From Spongiibacter marinus (lineage in GTDB: Bacteria > Pseudomonadota > Gammaproteobacteria > Pseudomonadales > Spongiibacteraceae): 64,000 nucleotides of DNA. Shown here in pieces: positions 54,917-64,000 of this stretch; positions within the stretch are counted from its first letter, which is position 1, and each line of letters starts with the position of its first letter. Where the stretch lies: the NCBI RefSeq assembly GCF_016906995.1, contig NZ_JAFBBD010000011.1, forward strand, positions 1 through 64,000. Reading direction: 5' to 3'. Both the position numbers and the translations under genes were made by a program. The notes under the pieces were generated by a model. It was not told where the DNA came from, did not search any database, and saw only the letters and a program-made list of their open reading frames with translations.

Positions 54917-54947
54917 CAAAAAAAAGCCCGCCGAAGCGGGCTTTTTC
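54917..54947 (-). terminator. Intrinsic terminator of glnA
   Basis: GCCCGC (54926-54931) and GCGGGC (54936-54941) form a six-pair stem with a CGAA loop. Eight A residues on one side give a U-tract on the minus-strand transcript just after glnA. A five-T run on the other side makes it potentially bidirectional. Confidence 0.9.
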
Positions 54948-54959
54948 GCACAAGGCGTA

Positions 54960-56366
54960 TTAAACGCTGTAGTACATGTCGAACTCAACGGGGTGAGTTG
55001 TCATGTTCAGGCGCTCGATTTCCTCAGACTTCAGCTCGATGTAAGCATCGATCATGTCGTCGTCGAATACGCCGCCAGCGGTCAAGAAGGCGCGGTCTGC
55101 ATCCAGTGCTTGCAGCGCTTGCTCCAGGCTAGACGCAACAGTCGGGATTTCAGCCGCTTCTTCTGCTGGCAGGTCGTACAGATCTTTGTCTGCCGCATCG
55201 CCAGGGTGGATCTTGTTCTGGATACCGTCAAGGCCAGCCATCAGCAGGGCCGCGAAGGCCAGGTAGGGGTTCGCAGAGGGATCTGGGAAGCGAACTTCTA
55301 CGCGGCGTGCTTTCGGGTTAGTGATGAATGGAATGCGGATAGACGCTGAGCGGTTACGTGCTGAGTAAGCCAGCATAACCGGTGCTTCAAAGCCGGGAAC
55401 CAGGCGCTTGTACGAGTTAGTAGAAGCGTTGGCAAAGGCGTTGATCGCGCGAGCGTGCTTGATGATACCGCCAATGTAGTACAGTGCTGTTTCAGACAGG
55501 CCGCCGTAAGCGTCGCCAGTAAACAGGTTTTGGCCGTCTTTGCTCAGTGACATGTGCACGTGCATGCCGCTACCGTTGTCGCCGACAACGGGCTTGGGCA
55601 TGAAAGTAGCGGTCTTGCCGTAGGCGTGAGCGACGTTGTGTACGCAGTACTTAAGTACCTGTACTTCGTCAGCTTTTTTCACAGCAGAGTTAGGGCCAAC
55701 ACCGATTTCACACTGACCAGCAGTACCCACTTCGTGGTGGTGTACTTCAACTTCCAGACCCATGTCGGTCATTGCGTTACACATTGCTGCGCGCAGGTCG
55801 TGCAGGCTGTCGACGGGTGGTACGGGGAAGTAACCGCCTTTAACGCCAGGGCGGTGACCAGTGTTGCCTTCTTCGAAGCTGTTGCCAGAAACCCAGGCGG
55901 CTTCGTCAGAAGAAATCGCGTAGCTCGCGCCTTCCATTGCCACTTTCCACTTCACGTCGTCAAACACGAAGAACTCGGGCTCGGGACCAAACAGTGCGCT
56001 GTCGGCGATGCCGGCAGAGCGCATGTAGTCTTCGGCGCGCTGAGCGATAGAGCGTGGGTCACGGTTGTAGCCCTGCATAGTAGAAGGCTCAACGATGCCG
56101 CAGCGAATGATAATAGTGGGCTCGTCGGTGAAGGGGTCGAGAACAGAGGCCTCGTCGTCCGGCATGAGGATCATGTCTGACTCGTTAATGCCTTTCCAGC
56201 CTGAGATCGATGAGCCATCGAACATTTTGCCTTCTTCGAAGAAGCCCGCGTCGATTTCGCTCACCGGCATGGTGACGTGTTGTTCTTTACCTTTAGTGTC
56301 GGTGAAGCGCAGGTCCGCCCACTTCACGTCATTATCGGCGATTAACTTCAGAGTGTTCTCTGACAT
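54960..56366 (-). CDS. glnA: Glutamine synthetase, type I
   Basis: Glutamine synthetase joins ammonia to glutamate. The 468-residue protein is a full [15 protein letters not shown] (about 50), [17 protein letters not shown] (about 207), [14 protein letters not shown] (about 257), [13 protein letters not shown] (about 320) and the adenylylation-site loop [15 protein letters not shown]-type C-terminus with Tyr in [11 protein letters not shown] (about 397). GGAGG nine bases before ATG 56366 fixes the start. A sigma-54 promoter and an NtrC site lie upstream, so the gene is under NtrBC control. Confidence 0.98.
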   Translation of the reverse strand: MSENTLKLIADNDVKWADLRFTDTKGKEQHVTMPVSEIDAGFFEEGKMFDGSSISGWKGINESDMILMPDDEASVLDPFTDEPTIIIRCGIVEPSTMQGYNRDPRSIAQRAEDYMRSAGIADSALFGPEPEFFVFDDVKWKVAMEGASYAISSDEAAWVSGNSFEEGNTGHRPGVKGGYFPVPPVDSLHDLRAAMCNAMTDMGLEVEVHHHEVGTAGQCEIGVGPNSAVKKADEVQVLKYCVHNVAHAYGKTATFMPKPVVGDNGSGMHVHMSLSKDGQNLFTGDAYGGLSETALYYIGGIIKHARAINAFANASTNSYKRLVPGFEAPVMLAYSARNRSASIRIPFITNPKARRVEVRFPDPSANPYLAFAALLMAGLDGIQNKIHPGDAADKDLYDLPAEEAAEIPTVASSLEQALQALDADRAFLTAGGVFDDDMIDAYIELKSEEIERLNMTTHPVEFDMYYSV

Positions 56367-56537
56367 TCTTAACATCCTCCAATATAGAGTCTTGTAGTCG
56401 ATTCGGCGTGGCCGAAAGCAGTGGCGATTATAGGTTCATTGCCGCGTGCCGCATAGCGACATCTGCATAGAACCGAAAGTAAACACGCATATGCGCTGCG
56501 GGCCGTGGCGCCGCTGTTTCTGTTCGAAATTTATAGA

Positions 56538-56552
56538 GCAATATGCGTGCCA
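56538..56552 (-). promoter_or_regulatory. Sigma-54 promoter of glnA
   Basis: The minus strand reads TGGCAC, five bases (GCATA), TTGC, an exact core -24/-12 match with right spacing. It lies about 170 bases upstream of the glnA start. Confidence 0.85.
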
Positions 56553-56633
56553 TATTTTTGTGCTGGTTTTTTGTTCAAAATCCGAGCGAAAAACCCACTT
56601 TGCCTGAAAACTGTGCGTTTTACCAAAAAGTGC

Positions 56634-56648
56634 GCACCAATATAGTGC
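56634..56648. promoter_or_regulatory. NtrC-binding site
   Basis: GCAC, seven bases, GTGC (GCACCAATATAGTGC) is the dyad consensus of NtrC. It lies about 85-95 bases upstream of the sigma-54 promoter of glnA, a usual enhancer distance. A weaker half-site (TTTTGGTGC) follows at 56661-56669. Confidence 0.8.
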
Positions 56649-56713
56649 TCTGGTGTTTCATTTTGGTGCGTTGTCGGGGTTTCTGCGGAGCTGAAGCGTT
56701 TTAAGTGAACCGC

Positions 56714-56719
56714 TATAAT
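56714..56719 (+). promoter_or_regulatory. -10 box of thiI
   Basis: TATAAT lies 30 bases before the thiI ATG, with a TGAAGC-type -35 sixteen bases upstream. The promoter diverges from the glnA control region. Confidence 0.55.
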
Positions 56720-56748
56720 GCCCGCCCAGCTATCTCCGTGGTGCCACA

Positions 56749-58203
56749 ATGAAGTTCATCGTAAAGCTCTTCCCTGAAATTATCATCAAGAGCAAGCCTG
56801 TTCGCAAAAAGTTCATCAAACAGTTGCGCGATAACCTGCGCAAGCTGCTGATCCCGATTGACCCTGAACTCCAGATCGTTCGTGAATGGGACCGTATCAC
56901 TATTGAAACCCAGTGTCGTGCCGACGCCGATATTGCGGCGATATTGGCAGTGTTGGGCAATACCCCGGGCATTGCTCATGTCGTCGAGGTGGCAGAGTAC
57001 CCCCTGGTAGATGTGCGCGATATCTATGAAAAGGTCCGGGACGCCGTTGGCGATAGCTTGCGTGGTAAAACCTTTGCGGTGCGCTGCAAGCGCACGGGTG
57101 ATCACGAGTTCAATTCCAATGAGGTTGAACGCTACGTCGGTGGTGGCTTAAATCAGTATTCAGAAACGGGTGGGGTGAAGCTGAAAAACCCCGATGAAGT
57201 GGTGCGCGTCGAAGTCCGTCACAATCAGTTCTTTGTTGTCAGGCGACGCCACGAAGGGCTGGGTGGCTACCCCATCGGCACCGTCGACTCCGTTGTTAGC
57301 CTGATTTCCGGTGGCTTTGATTCCACGGTGTCCAGTTACATGACAATGAAACGGGGCATGCGCACGCATTTTTGCTTTTTCAATCTCGGTGGTCGTGAGC
57401 ACGAGGTGGGGGTAAAAGAAGTCGCGCTGTACCTCTGGCAGAAGTTTGGTGCGTCGCATCGCGTGAAATTTATCAGCGTGCCATTTGAAGATGTTGTCGC
57501 CGAAATTTTGAAGAATGTTGAGAACTCACAGATGGGGGTGGTTCTCAAGCGCATGATGTTGCGCGCTGCCGAGCAGGTTGCGGCGGAGCTGGAGGCGCCA
57601 GCGCTGGTGACTGGTGAGGCGGTGTCTCAGGTGAGTAGTCAGACGCTAACCAACCTCTCTGTGATCGATCAGGTGACTGATACCCTGGTGTTGCGCCCGC
57701 TGATCACCACCGACAAGTTGGATATTATCAATACCGCGTCCAGAATTGGCACCGAGCAATTTGCCGCGAATATGCCTGAATACTGCGGTGTGATTTCTGT
57801 GAAGCCCACCACGCGCGCGCGCCCGGAGCGGATTGCTGCGGAGGAAGAGAAGTTCGATTTTTCAGTGCTTGAGCGCGCGGTTGCCAGTGCCAAATATATC
57901 AACATCGACAAATTGGCAGATGAAGAGGTCAGCCATACCGAGGTCGAGGTGCTGCCGATTCCCTTGGCTGACGCCGTGGTGCTGGATGTGCGCCACCCCG
58001 ATGAAGTTGACCGCAAGCCGCTCAAGTTGGAACGCAATCGCGTGGCGTGCATGCCCTTTTATGAATTGCATAAGCGCTGCGTTGAGCTCGATCGCGACAC
58101 GGTCTACCAGCTGTATTGCGACAAGGGAGTGATGAGTCGTCTGCATGCTGCACACCTGCTTGAGCAGGGGTATGACAACATTAAGGTGTATCGCCCCTCA
58201 TGA
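56749..58203 (+). CDS. thiI: tRNA uridine 4-sulfurtransferase ThiI
   Basis: ThiI makes 4-thiouridine at tRNA position 8 and supplies sulfur for thiamine. The 484-residue protein has an N-terminal ferredoxin-like and THUMP domain (about 60-165), the PP-loop SGGFDSTVSSYM (about 186) and a C-terminal rhodanese domain with Cys in LYCDKGVMSR (about 456). The rhodanese part marks the long enteric-type form. Its stop overlaps the next start by four bases. Confidence 0.97.
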   Translation: MKFIVKLFPEIIIKSKPVRKKFIKQLRDNLRKLLIPIDPELQIVREWDRITIETQCRADADIAAILAVLGNTPGIAHVVEVAEYPLVDVRDIYEKVRDAVGDSLRGKTFAVRCKRTGDHEFNSNEVERYVGGGLNQYSETGGVKLKNPDEVVRVEVRHNQFFVVRRRHEGLGGYPIGTVDSVVSLISGGFDSTVSSYMTMKRGMRTHFCFFNLGGREHEVGVKEVALYLWQKFGASHRVKFISVPFEDVVAEILKNVENSQMGVVLKRMMLRAAEQVAAELEAPALVTGEAVSQVSSQTLTNLSVIDQVTDTLVLRPLITTDKLDIINTASRIGTEQFAANMPEYCGVISVKPTTRARPERIAAEEEKFDFSVLERAVASAKYINIDKLADEEVSHTEVEVLPIPLADAVVLDVRHPDEVDRKPLKLERNRVACMPFYELHKRCVELDRDTVYQLYCDKGVMSRLHAAHLLEQGYDNIKVYRPS

Positions 58204-58619
58204 CTATCTACACGCAACCGCCGTTATTTGATGTCGAGATAGCGCCTCGCTGGGCCGATCAAGACAGCCTGGGGCATATCAATCACGTGCAGTACTTCTC
58301 TTATCTTGAAGAGGCGCGAGTGCACTGGCTGCGCTCCGAGGAAATGCTAGCCCTGGGCGGCTTTCGGCTTGTGATTGCGGCCATCGCTTTGAATTACCGG
58401 CAGGAGTGGCGGCACGGCCGATCGCTGCGGGCGCGCGCCTGGGTTGCGCGCGTGGGGAACAGTAGCTTTAGTTTGCGGCAAGCGCTATTTAGTGACGATG
58501 GTGAGCAGCTGGTGGCAGAGGGCGATGCCACCCTGGTACATGTGAATGAGGATCACCGGCCGGAGGCTATTTCTGCTGCTGCCAGGGTCGTACTGGCGCG
58601 GTCGCTGATCGAAAGCTAG
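58200..58619 (+). CDS. 4HBT-type acyl-CoA thioesterase
   Basis: The 139-residue hotdog protein has the 4-hydroxybenzoyl-CoA thioesterase motif ARWADQDSLGHINHVQY-type start (APRWADQDSLGHINHVQYF, with Asp at about 20) and YLEEARVHWLR. It is translationally coupled to thiI by an ATGA overlap. The substrate is unknown. Confidence 0.88.
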   Translation: MTIYTQPPLFDVEIAPRWADQDSLGHINHVQYFSYLEEARVHWLRSEEMLALGGFRLVIAAIALNYRQEWRHGRSLRARAWVARVGNSSFSLRQALFSDDGEQLVAEGDATLVHVNEDHRPEAISAAARVVLARSLIES

Positions 58620-58632
58620 CGCTTTTGCCGCG

Positions 58633-59067
58633 TCAGGGCGTAGCCAAATTGAAGTTATACAGTTTGAAGCGTTGATCTTGCAGGGTCAGCGTTGCGGTCA
58701 TGATCGCGCTGCCGTTTTCGAAATAAAGCTTGCTGCTGTAACTGAGTCGCGGCGAGTCTGCAAAGAGAGATAGGGCGCCACTCAGGCGAGAAAAGCGCAA
58801 CTCATCCATGCGCTGATATTGCCCTAAATGCTGGTATTGCGCGCTGAGTGCAGCCAGTTGCTTATCATTGACTTGCGCCAGTGTTTCGCGGCTGAGCTGG
58901 GCGCGCAGCGCTGCGGGCTGCCAGCTCGAAATGCTGCTCAGTGCCGTGTCTAAATAACTGCGCGCGGGCTCGCCGTACTGCTCTTCGACTTGGCTGCTGT
59001 AGTAATACAGGCCACCAAAGGCAATGAGACCAACCAAAATAAAGCTGCGGAGCAGGGTGCTGTTCAC
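58633..59067 (-). CDS. Membrane-anchored hypothetical protein
   Basis: I do not recognise this 144-residue protein. It has one N-terminal membrane helix (about 7-24), then a short helical region and a beta-rich C-terminal half (about 88-140; LSYSSKLYFENGSAIMTATLTL). It probably faces the periplasm. It is transcribed with the upstream transporter gene, 29 bases away. Confidence 0.6.
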   Translation of the reverse strand: MNSTLLRSFILVGLIAFGGLYYYSSQVEEQYGEPARSYLDTALSSISSWQPAALRAQLSRETLAQVNDKQLAALSAQYQHLGQYQRMDELRFSRLSGALSLFADSPRLSYSSKLYFENGSAIMTATLTLQDQRFKLYNFNLATP

Positions 59068-59096
59068 AAGTGATCCTAAATGAGGTGCTAGCGGTA

Positions 59097-60443
59097 TCAG
59101 TGGCGCATAAGCCAGCCGAGTAGGCCCAGGCTGTGCAGGAACACCGCGATAATGCCCAGTGGCGCAATGTAGCGCAACAAAAAGCGCCAGGCTTTGAAGA
59201 CCTTGGCGTGCAATATGCCGGTTTCGTCGAGCACCCGGTCGCTAGGCATCAGCCAGCCGACAAATACCGCGATTAACAGGCCGCCAAGCGGCAGCATAAC
59301 GTTGGCCGTCAGGTAGTCCAGGGCGTTGAACACGGACTCGTAATGAATGCTCGCGATGCCGCCCAGCCATGCGATACCGGCCAAGCCGAAGGTGGATACC
59401 GGCCGCTTGACGCCGTGCTTTTCCAGCCACGCGACGCCCGGCTCAATAAGGGAGATCGACGAACTGAGTGCGGCGATGCTCACCAGCGTGAAAAACAGGG
59501 TGCCGAAAAAGATGCCGCCGCTCATGTTGGAGAAGGCGATCGGCAGTGTGACAAACATCAGCCCCGGCCCTTGGCCCGGTGTTAAGTCGTTAGCGAAGAC
59601 CAGCGGGAACATCGCCATGCCCGCCAATAGGGCAATAATGGTATCCAGTGCGGCGATCGTCATGACAGTTTTGCCGATGGACGAATGCCCGGGAAAGTAT
59701 GCGCCATAGGCCATGATGGCGCCCATGCCGAGGCTCAGGGTAAAGAAGGCGTGCCCCATCGCTACCAGTATTGCCTCGCCGTTTAGGCGGCTAAAATCCG
59801 TGTCGAACATAAAGTGCAGCCCGGCTTCGAAATCGCCGTTTACTGCGCTGTAGCCCACCAGTAGTAACAGGAAGAAAAACAGCATGGGCATCAAAATGTC
59901 GACGGCCTTGCCGATGCCCTGTGTGACCCCCGCTGCCACAACGCCGGCAGTGAGCACGCAGAACACGCTGTGCCAAAGCAGCTGTTGGCTGTTGCTGGCG
60001 AGTAAGCCGCTGAAATTGCTCTCGATTTGCGCCGGGTCTAAATTGCTGTAAGTGCCGCCGATACTCTGTGATACGTATTCCAACGCCCAGCCAGCGACAA
60101 CGCTGTAAAACATCATGATAAGCAGGCCGGCGAGCATGCCGACACCCCCGATCACGCCCCAGTAGCGACTGCGTCCGCTTTCTTTTGCCAGTTTGGCCAT
60201 TGAGTCGGCGGGGTCGCTGCGCCCGGCGCGGCCGAGCATAACTTCAGCAATCATCACGGGAATGCCGATCATCAATATGCAGGCGAGATAAACCAGTACA
60301 AATGCACCGCCGCCATATTCACCGGTGATGTAGGGAAATTTCCAAATGTTGCCAAGGCCGACGGCTGAGCCTGTGGCGGCAAGTATAAATGTCCAGCGCG
60401 ATTTCCATGTCACGCCCTCGGGGGCCGAAAGGGCTTTACTCAT
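59097..60443 (-). CDS. Sodium-dependent transporter, NSS/SNF family
   Basis: The 448-residue inner-membrane protein has about 11-12 helices and the neurotransmitter:sodium symporter signature GSAVGLGNIWKFPYITGEYGGGAF (in segments around residues 25-48), which forms the first Na+/substrate site. A further block is GMGAIMAYGAYF. Bacterial members import amino acids with sodium; the substrate here is unknown. Length and topology fit the family. Confidence 0.93.
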   Translation of the reverse strand: MSKALSAPEGVTWKSRWTFILAATGSAVGLGNIWKFPYITGEYGGGAFVLVYLACILMIGIPVMIAEVMLGRAGRSDPADSMAKLAKESGRSRYWGVIGGVGMLAGLLIMMFYSVVAGWALEYVSQSIGGTYSNLDPAQIESNFSGLLASNSQQLLWHSVFCVLTAGVVAAGVTQGIGKAVDILMPMLFFFLLLLVGYSAVNGDFEAGLHFMFDTDFSRLNGEAILVAMGHAFFTLSLGMGAIMAYGAYFPGHSSIGKTVMTIAALDTIIALLAGMAMFPLVFANDLTPGQGPGLMFVTLPIAFSNMSGGIFFGTLFFTLVSIAALSSSISLIEPGVAWLEKHGVKRPVSTFGLAGIAWLGGIASIHYESVFNALDYLTANVMLPLGGLLIAVFVGWLMPSDRVLDETGILHAKVFKAWRFLLRYIAPLGIIAVFLHSLGLLGWLMRH

Positions 60444-60591
60444 ATTATTTTTCCGTCGCGGGAAGGCTTTTTTGGGAATTGTAGCGGTAAATGGTACTTC
60501 GGCCCAAGGTTTGGCCAGTGCGGTGGCCGAGGAAACACTGGCAATATGTCGTAGATGCTGATGAGTTGTGCGTATCTCGGCGCCGCTGGTG

Positions 60592-60597
60592 TATACT
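60592..60597 (+). promoter_or_regulatory. -10 box of typA
   Basis: TATACT lies 35 bases before the typA ATG, preceded by TGGTG. A TTGTGC at 60566-60571 is spaced by 20 bases and is only a weak -35. Confidence 0.45.
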
Positions 60598-60631
60598 GCG
60601 CGCCCAAATTTATCCGACGACGACCTCGCCC

Positions 60632-62440
60632 ATGATTGATAAGCTGCGCAATATTGCCATCATCGCCCACGTTGACCACGGTAAAACGACCCTGGTTGAT
60701 AAACTGCTGAGTCAGTCGGGTACGCTCGACCGCCGCAACCAAGACACCGAGCGTGTTATGGACTCCAATGATCAGGAGAAAGAGCGCGGCATTACCATCC
60801 TTGCTAAGAACACCGCGATCCGCTGGAACGACTACCGCATTAACATTGTGGACACCCCAGGGCACGCCGACTTTGGCGGTGAAGTTGAGCGGGTGTTGTC
60901 GATGGTTGATTGTGTACTGCTGCTGGTAGACGCCGTAGACGGCCCTATGCCGCAAACACGCTTCGTTACACAAAAAGCGTTCGAGCGCGGTCTCAAGCCC
61001 ATTGTTGTCGTCAATAAAGTCGACCGCCCAGGCTCTCGCCCTGACTGGGTAATCGACCAAGTGTTTGACCTGTTCGACCGCCTGGGGGCGACCGACGAAC
61101 AGCTTGATTTCCCCATCATTTACGCATCTGCCTTGAACGGTATTGCCGGCCCAGAGGCCGACGAGCTGGCGGAGGATATGACGCCGCTGTTTGAGATGAT
61201 CGTGGATAAAGTGCCTTCGCCAGATGTCGATGTTGACGGCCCGCTGCAAATGCAAATTTCAGCGCTGGACTACAACAGCTATGTCGGCGTTATCGGTGTT
61301 GGCCGCATCACGCGCGGTACCATGAAGCCCAATGAGCAGGTTGTGGTTGTTGGCGCCGATGGTAAGCAGCGCAAAGGGCGTGTGCTTACGGTGATGGGTT
61401 ATCACGGTCTGGAGCGTGTTGAAGTCGAGCAAGCACAAGCCGGCGATATTGTATGTATCACCGGTATCGAAGGCTTAAATATTTCCGATACCATCTGTTC
61501 GCCCAGTCAGCCGGAAGCGTTGCCAGCGCTGACCGTTGACGAGCCCACCGTCAGTATGACCTTCCAGGTTAACGATTCACCGTTTGCCGGTTTGGAAGGC
61601 AAGTTTGTTACCTCGCGTAATATCAACGACCGTCTCCAGCAAGAGCTGATCCACAATGTGGCGCTGCGGGTTGAGCAGGGCGACAGCCCCGACAAATTCA
61701 AAGTGTCCGGTCGCGGTGAGCTGCACTTGTCGGTATTGATTGAAACCATGCGTCGCGAGGGTTTTGAGCTGGGTGTGTCACGCCCAGAAGTTGTTCAGCG
61801 AGAAATTGACGGCGTTCTGCAAGAGCCCTACGAGCAGGTTGTTATCGACGTTGAAGAGCAGCACCAAGGTGCCGTCATGGAAGAGTTGGGTCTGCGCAAG
61901 GCAGAGCTGACCAACATGGAGCCCGACGGCAAAGGTCGCGTTAAGCTTGAGTTTATTGCGCCTGCGCGTGGCCTGATCGGCTTCCGTGGTCAATTCCTGA
62001 CGCTGACCTCGGGCAGCGGTATTATGACCACAGTCTTCGACCACTACGGTGAAGTGAAAGGCGGTGAGATGGCCAAGCGCCAAAACGGAGTGTTGGTCTC
62101 AATGGTGAAGGGCAAAACCCTTGCCTACGGTTTGTTTAACCTGCAGGATCGCGGTCGCTTGTTCCTCGGCCACGCTGAGGAGATTTACGAAGGGCAGATT
62201 ATCGGTTTGCACAGCCGTAGCAACGACCTGGTGGTGAATGCGACCAAGGCCAAGCAGCTGACTAACGTTCGCGCTTCTGGCACCGATGATGCGCTGACGC
62301 TGACGCCGCCGGTACGTCATACCCTTGAGCAAGCGCTCGAGTTCATTGAAGACGACGAGTTGGTGGAAGTGACGCCGAAGAGCATTCGCCTGCGTAAAAA
62401 GCTGCTAACGGAAAACGAGCGCAAACGCGCGGCAAAATAA
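60632..62440 (+). CDS. typA: Translational GTPase TypA/BipA
   Basis: TypA is a ribosome-associated GTPase that helps 50S assembly at low temperature and under stress. The 602-residue protein has G1 [10 protein letters not shown] (about 11), G3 DTPGHADF (about 77), G4 NKVDRPG (about 131), then the EF-G-like domains and the TypA-specific C-terminus ([13 protein letters not shown]). The track start at 60491 is too early; [11 protein letters not shown] at 60632 is the family start, just after the -10 box. Confidence 0.97.
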   Translation: MIDKLRNIAIIAHVDHGKTTLVDKLLSQSGTLDRRNQDTERVMDSNDQEKERGITILAKNTAIRWNDYRINIVDTPGHADFGGEVERVLSMVDCVLLLVDAVDGPMPQTRFVTQKAFERGLKPIVVVNKVDRPGSRPDWVIDQVFDLFDRLGATDEQLDFPIIYASALNGIAGPEADELAEDMTPLFEMIVDKVPSPDVDVDGPLQMQISALDYNSYVGVIGVGRITRGTMKPNEQVVVVGADGKQRKGRVLTVMGYHGLERVEVEQAQAGDIVCITGIEGLNISDTICSPSQPEALPALTVDEPTVSMTFQVNDSPFAGLEGKFVTSRNINDRLQQELIHNVALRVEQGDSPDKFKVSGRGELHLSVLIETMRREGFELGVSRPEVVQREIDGVLQEPYEQVVIDVEEQHQGAVMEELGLRKAELTNMEPDGKGRVKLEFIAPARGLIGFRGQFLTLTSGSGIMTTVFDHYGEVKGGEMAKRQNGVLVSMVKGKTLAYGLFNLQDRGRLFLGHAEEIYEGQIIGLHSRSNDLVVNATKAKQLTNVRASGTDDALTLTPPVRHTLEQALEFIEDDELVEVTPKSIRLRKKLLTENERKRAAK

Positions 62441-62524
62441 TTTGCCTGGGGCGAGGGCGGGCAAGCCGTCCCTCGCTGCGCTACACTGAAGGTCTCCGCT
62501 GTTAATCGACCTCAGGTGCGCTGA

Positions 62525-63502
62525 ATGTTGGCACTTTATCCCGATATCAAACCTTATCAACGTCATCGTCTGGCTGTTCAAGCCCCCCACGTTCTCTATG
62601 TAGAAGAATCTGGTAACCCGGACGGTATCCCCGTGCTATTTGTGCACGGCGGTCCCGGTGCGGGTTGCAGCCCCAAGGCGCGCTGCTTTTTCGACCCAGA
62701 AGTCTACCGCATTATTTTGTTTGACCAGCGCGGCTGTGGCCAATCCGAGCCCCATGCCTGTCTGGACAACAATACGACGCAAGCGTTGATCGAAGACATG
62801 GAAGCCATTCGAGAGTATTTGGGTGTACATCACTGGGTGCTGTTTGGTGGCTCCTGGGGATCCACGCTCAGTATTGCCTATGCACAACGTCACCCGAGCC
62901 GCGTGCTGGCGATGATATTGCGCGGTATATTTTTGTGCCGTCCTCAGGAGCTTCAGTGGTTTTACGAGGAGGGAGGTGCGAGCCGCGTCTTTCCCGATTA
63001 CTGGCAGGAGTTTGACGAGGCTGCCCATCGCCAGCCCGGTGAGAGCTGGATCGAGGCTTATTATCGGCAGTTGCACGGCAGTAATGAACTGGCGCGGATG
63101 TCGGCGGCAAAGGCTTGGTGCCACTGGGAGGGGCGCTGCTCAACGCTGCGTCCTAACCACGATGTTGAGTCGCATTTGCTGGACGCTCACACCGCTGTGG
63201 CGATGGCGCATATCGAGAATCACTTTTTCCGCAGTGACCCGTACCTGTTGAATCAGGAAATCCTGGATAATATGTCGGCGCTGGCAGATATACCCGGGGT
63301 TATTGTCCACGGTCGTTACGATATGATCTGCCCGCTGGACAATGCGATGAAACTATCGCAATACTGGCCAGCCGCCGAGTTGTTCGTGGTTCGCGATGCC
63401 GGGCACTCCGCTTTTGAGCCGAGCATGAGTGATGCCCTGGTTAAGGCGACAGATGAGATTGCCGAGGTGCTGGTACGGCAGTTTTCGGGCGAGGGCGCAT
63501 AA
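62525..63502 (+). CDS. pip: Proline iminopeptidase
   Basis: This alpha/beta hydrolase (325 residues) releases N-terminal proline from peptides. It has the oxyanion motif HGGPGAG (about 40), FDQRGCGQSEPH (about 65), the nucleophile elbow GGSWGSTLS (about 110-118), and catalytic Asp and His in HGRYDMICP (about 264) and AGHSAFEP (about 292). Length and order match bacterial Pip. Confidence 0.95.
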   Translation: MLALYPDIKPYQRHRLAVQAPHVLYVEESGNPDGIPVLFVHGGPGAGCSPKARCFFDPEVYRIILFDQRGCGQSEPHACLDNNTTQALIEDMEAIREYLGVHHWVLFGGSWGSTLSIAYAQRHPSRVLAMILRGIFLCRPQELQWFYEEGGASRVFPDYWQEFDEAAHRQPGESWIEAYYRQLHGSNELARMSAAKAWCHWEGRCSTLRPNHDVESHLLDAHTAVAMAHIENHFFRSDPYLLNQEILDNMSALADIPGVIVHGRYDMICPLDNAMKLSQYWPAAELFVVRDAGHSAFEPSMSDALVKATDEIAEVLVRQFSGEGA

Positions 63503-63535
63503 TACTGCGCCACGGATTTACGTATTGAGAATTGA

Positions 63536-63973
63536 ATGAAAGCACTACTTCAACGGGTTCGCCACGCGAAGGTCGAGGTTGATCGGCACTGCGTTGGTGA
63601 AATTAGTCAGGGAATATTGTTGTTTCTCGGGCTGGAAAAACACGACAGTGAAACCGAGCTGGAAAAGTTATTGGAAAGGGTACTGAATTACCGCATTTTT
63701 TCCGATGAGCAGGGGCGTATGAATTTGTCGCTGCGCGATGTTGATGGCGGGCTGTTGGTGGTTTCCCAGTTTACTCTTGCGGCACAAACCAGTAAGGGGC
63801 GGCGCCCCGGATTTTCAACGGCCGCGGAACCCGAGCGCGCCCGCCAGCTTTACGATCATGCCCTGGCGTGGCTTTCTCCTCGCCAGGCAAAACTGGCAAG
63901 CGGAGAGTTTGGCGCGGATATGCAGATCTCTCTGCTCAATGACGGGCCGGTGACTTTTCTACTGGAATCGTAA
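63536..63973 (+). CDS. dtd: D-aminoacyl-tRNA deacylase
   Basis: Dtd removes D-amino acids from mischarged tRNAs. The 145-residue protein begins MKALLQRVRHAKVEVD and has the catalytic motif VSQFTLAAQTSKGRRPGF (about 76-93) and the C-terminal GPVTFLLES. It lies 33 bases after pip. Confidence 0.96.
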   Translation: MKALLQRVRHAKVEVDRHCVGEISQGILLFLGLEKHDSETELEKLLERVLNYRIFSDEQGRMNLSLRDVDGGLLVVSQFTLAAQTSKGRRPGFSTAAEPERARQLYDHALAWLSPRQAKLASGEFGADMQISLLNDGPVTFLLES

Positions 63974-64000
63974 CGTTATCCCACTCCCGACAGATTTATG

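Noticed and set aside
56655-56669. Possible second NtrC site (GTTT-N7-GTGC)
   Set aside because: Only one half matches the consensus; kept as a note beside the strong site.
1-64000. CRISPR arrays, rRNA genes and replication origins
   Set aside because: No regularly spaced repeats, rRNA-like stretches or clustered DnaA-box regions were seen.

Overview
The window reads as chromosome of a hydrocarbon-degrading gammaproteobacterium. The right half has an ordinary gammaproteobacterial gene order (mutY-yggX, hisBHAF, ctpA, envC, gpmI, grxC, secB, trmL, ntrC-ntrB, glnA, thiI, typA, dtd). The left half carries alkane-oxidation genes and a storage-lipid operon, a combination known from marine oil degraders. 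A relative of Zhongshania/Spongiibacteraceae is my guess from gene content only; no 16S rRNA or other marker settles it.

Region 1 (1-17 kb) is AT-richer accessory DNA. It holds an AraC regulator, a nested IS3/IS256 wreck, an alkB-rubredoxin-rubredoxin operon, a TonB-dependent receptor followed by an unrecognised small secreted protein, a TetR-controlled hydrolase/thioesterase operon with a perfect palindromic operator, and an AraC / ferredoxin-CYP153 divergon ending in an IS481 remnant. Region 2 (17-25 kb) is GC-rich: a LysR gene, a 273-bp MITE, then an operon that appears to encode every step from glycerol-3-phosphate to triacylglycerol (PlsB-type acyltransferase, HAD phosphatase-PlsC fusion, WS/DGAT) plus a monoacylglycerol lipase. 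A patatin/DUF3336 lipase at its end is frameshifted and cut off by an IS630 fragment.

Region 3 (25.7-32.6 kb) is a second alkane module: a ferredoxin and AraC regulator paralogous to the first pair but without the P450, then an aldehyde dehydrogenase, an iron-type alcohol dehydrogenase and an AlkK-like acyl-CoA synthetase. Region 4 (32.6-39.5 kb) is a mobile island against tRNA-Phe: a decayed Fic gene, an AlpA-like protein, two tyrosine integrases, a pseudopilin-like orphan and an Mrr-type endonuclease. Region 5 (39.5-64 kb) is core genome, with clear sigma-54 and NtrC sites upstream of glnA.

Taken together, alkanes would be hydroxylated by AlkB or CYP153, oxidised by the dehydrogenases, activated by the AlkK homologue, and then burned or stored as triacylglycerol/wax ester. 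No rubredoxin or ferredoxin reductase is present, so electrons must come from reductases encoded elsewhere.
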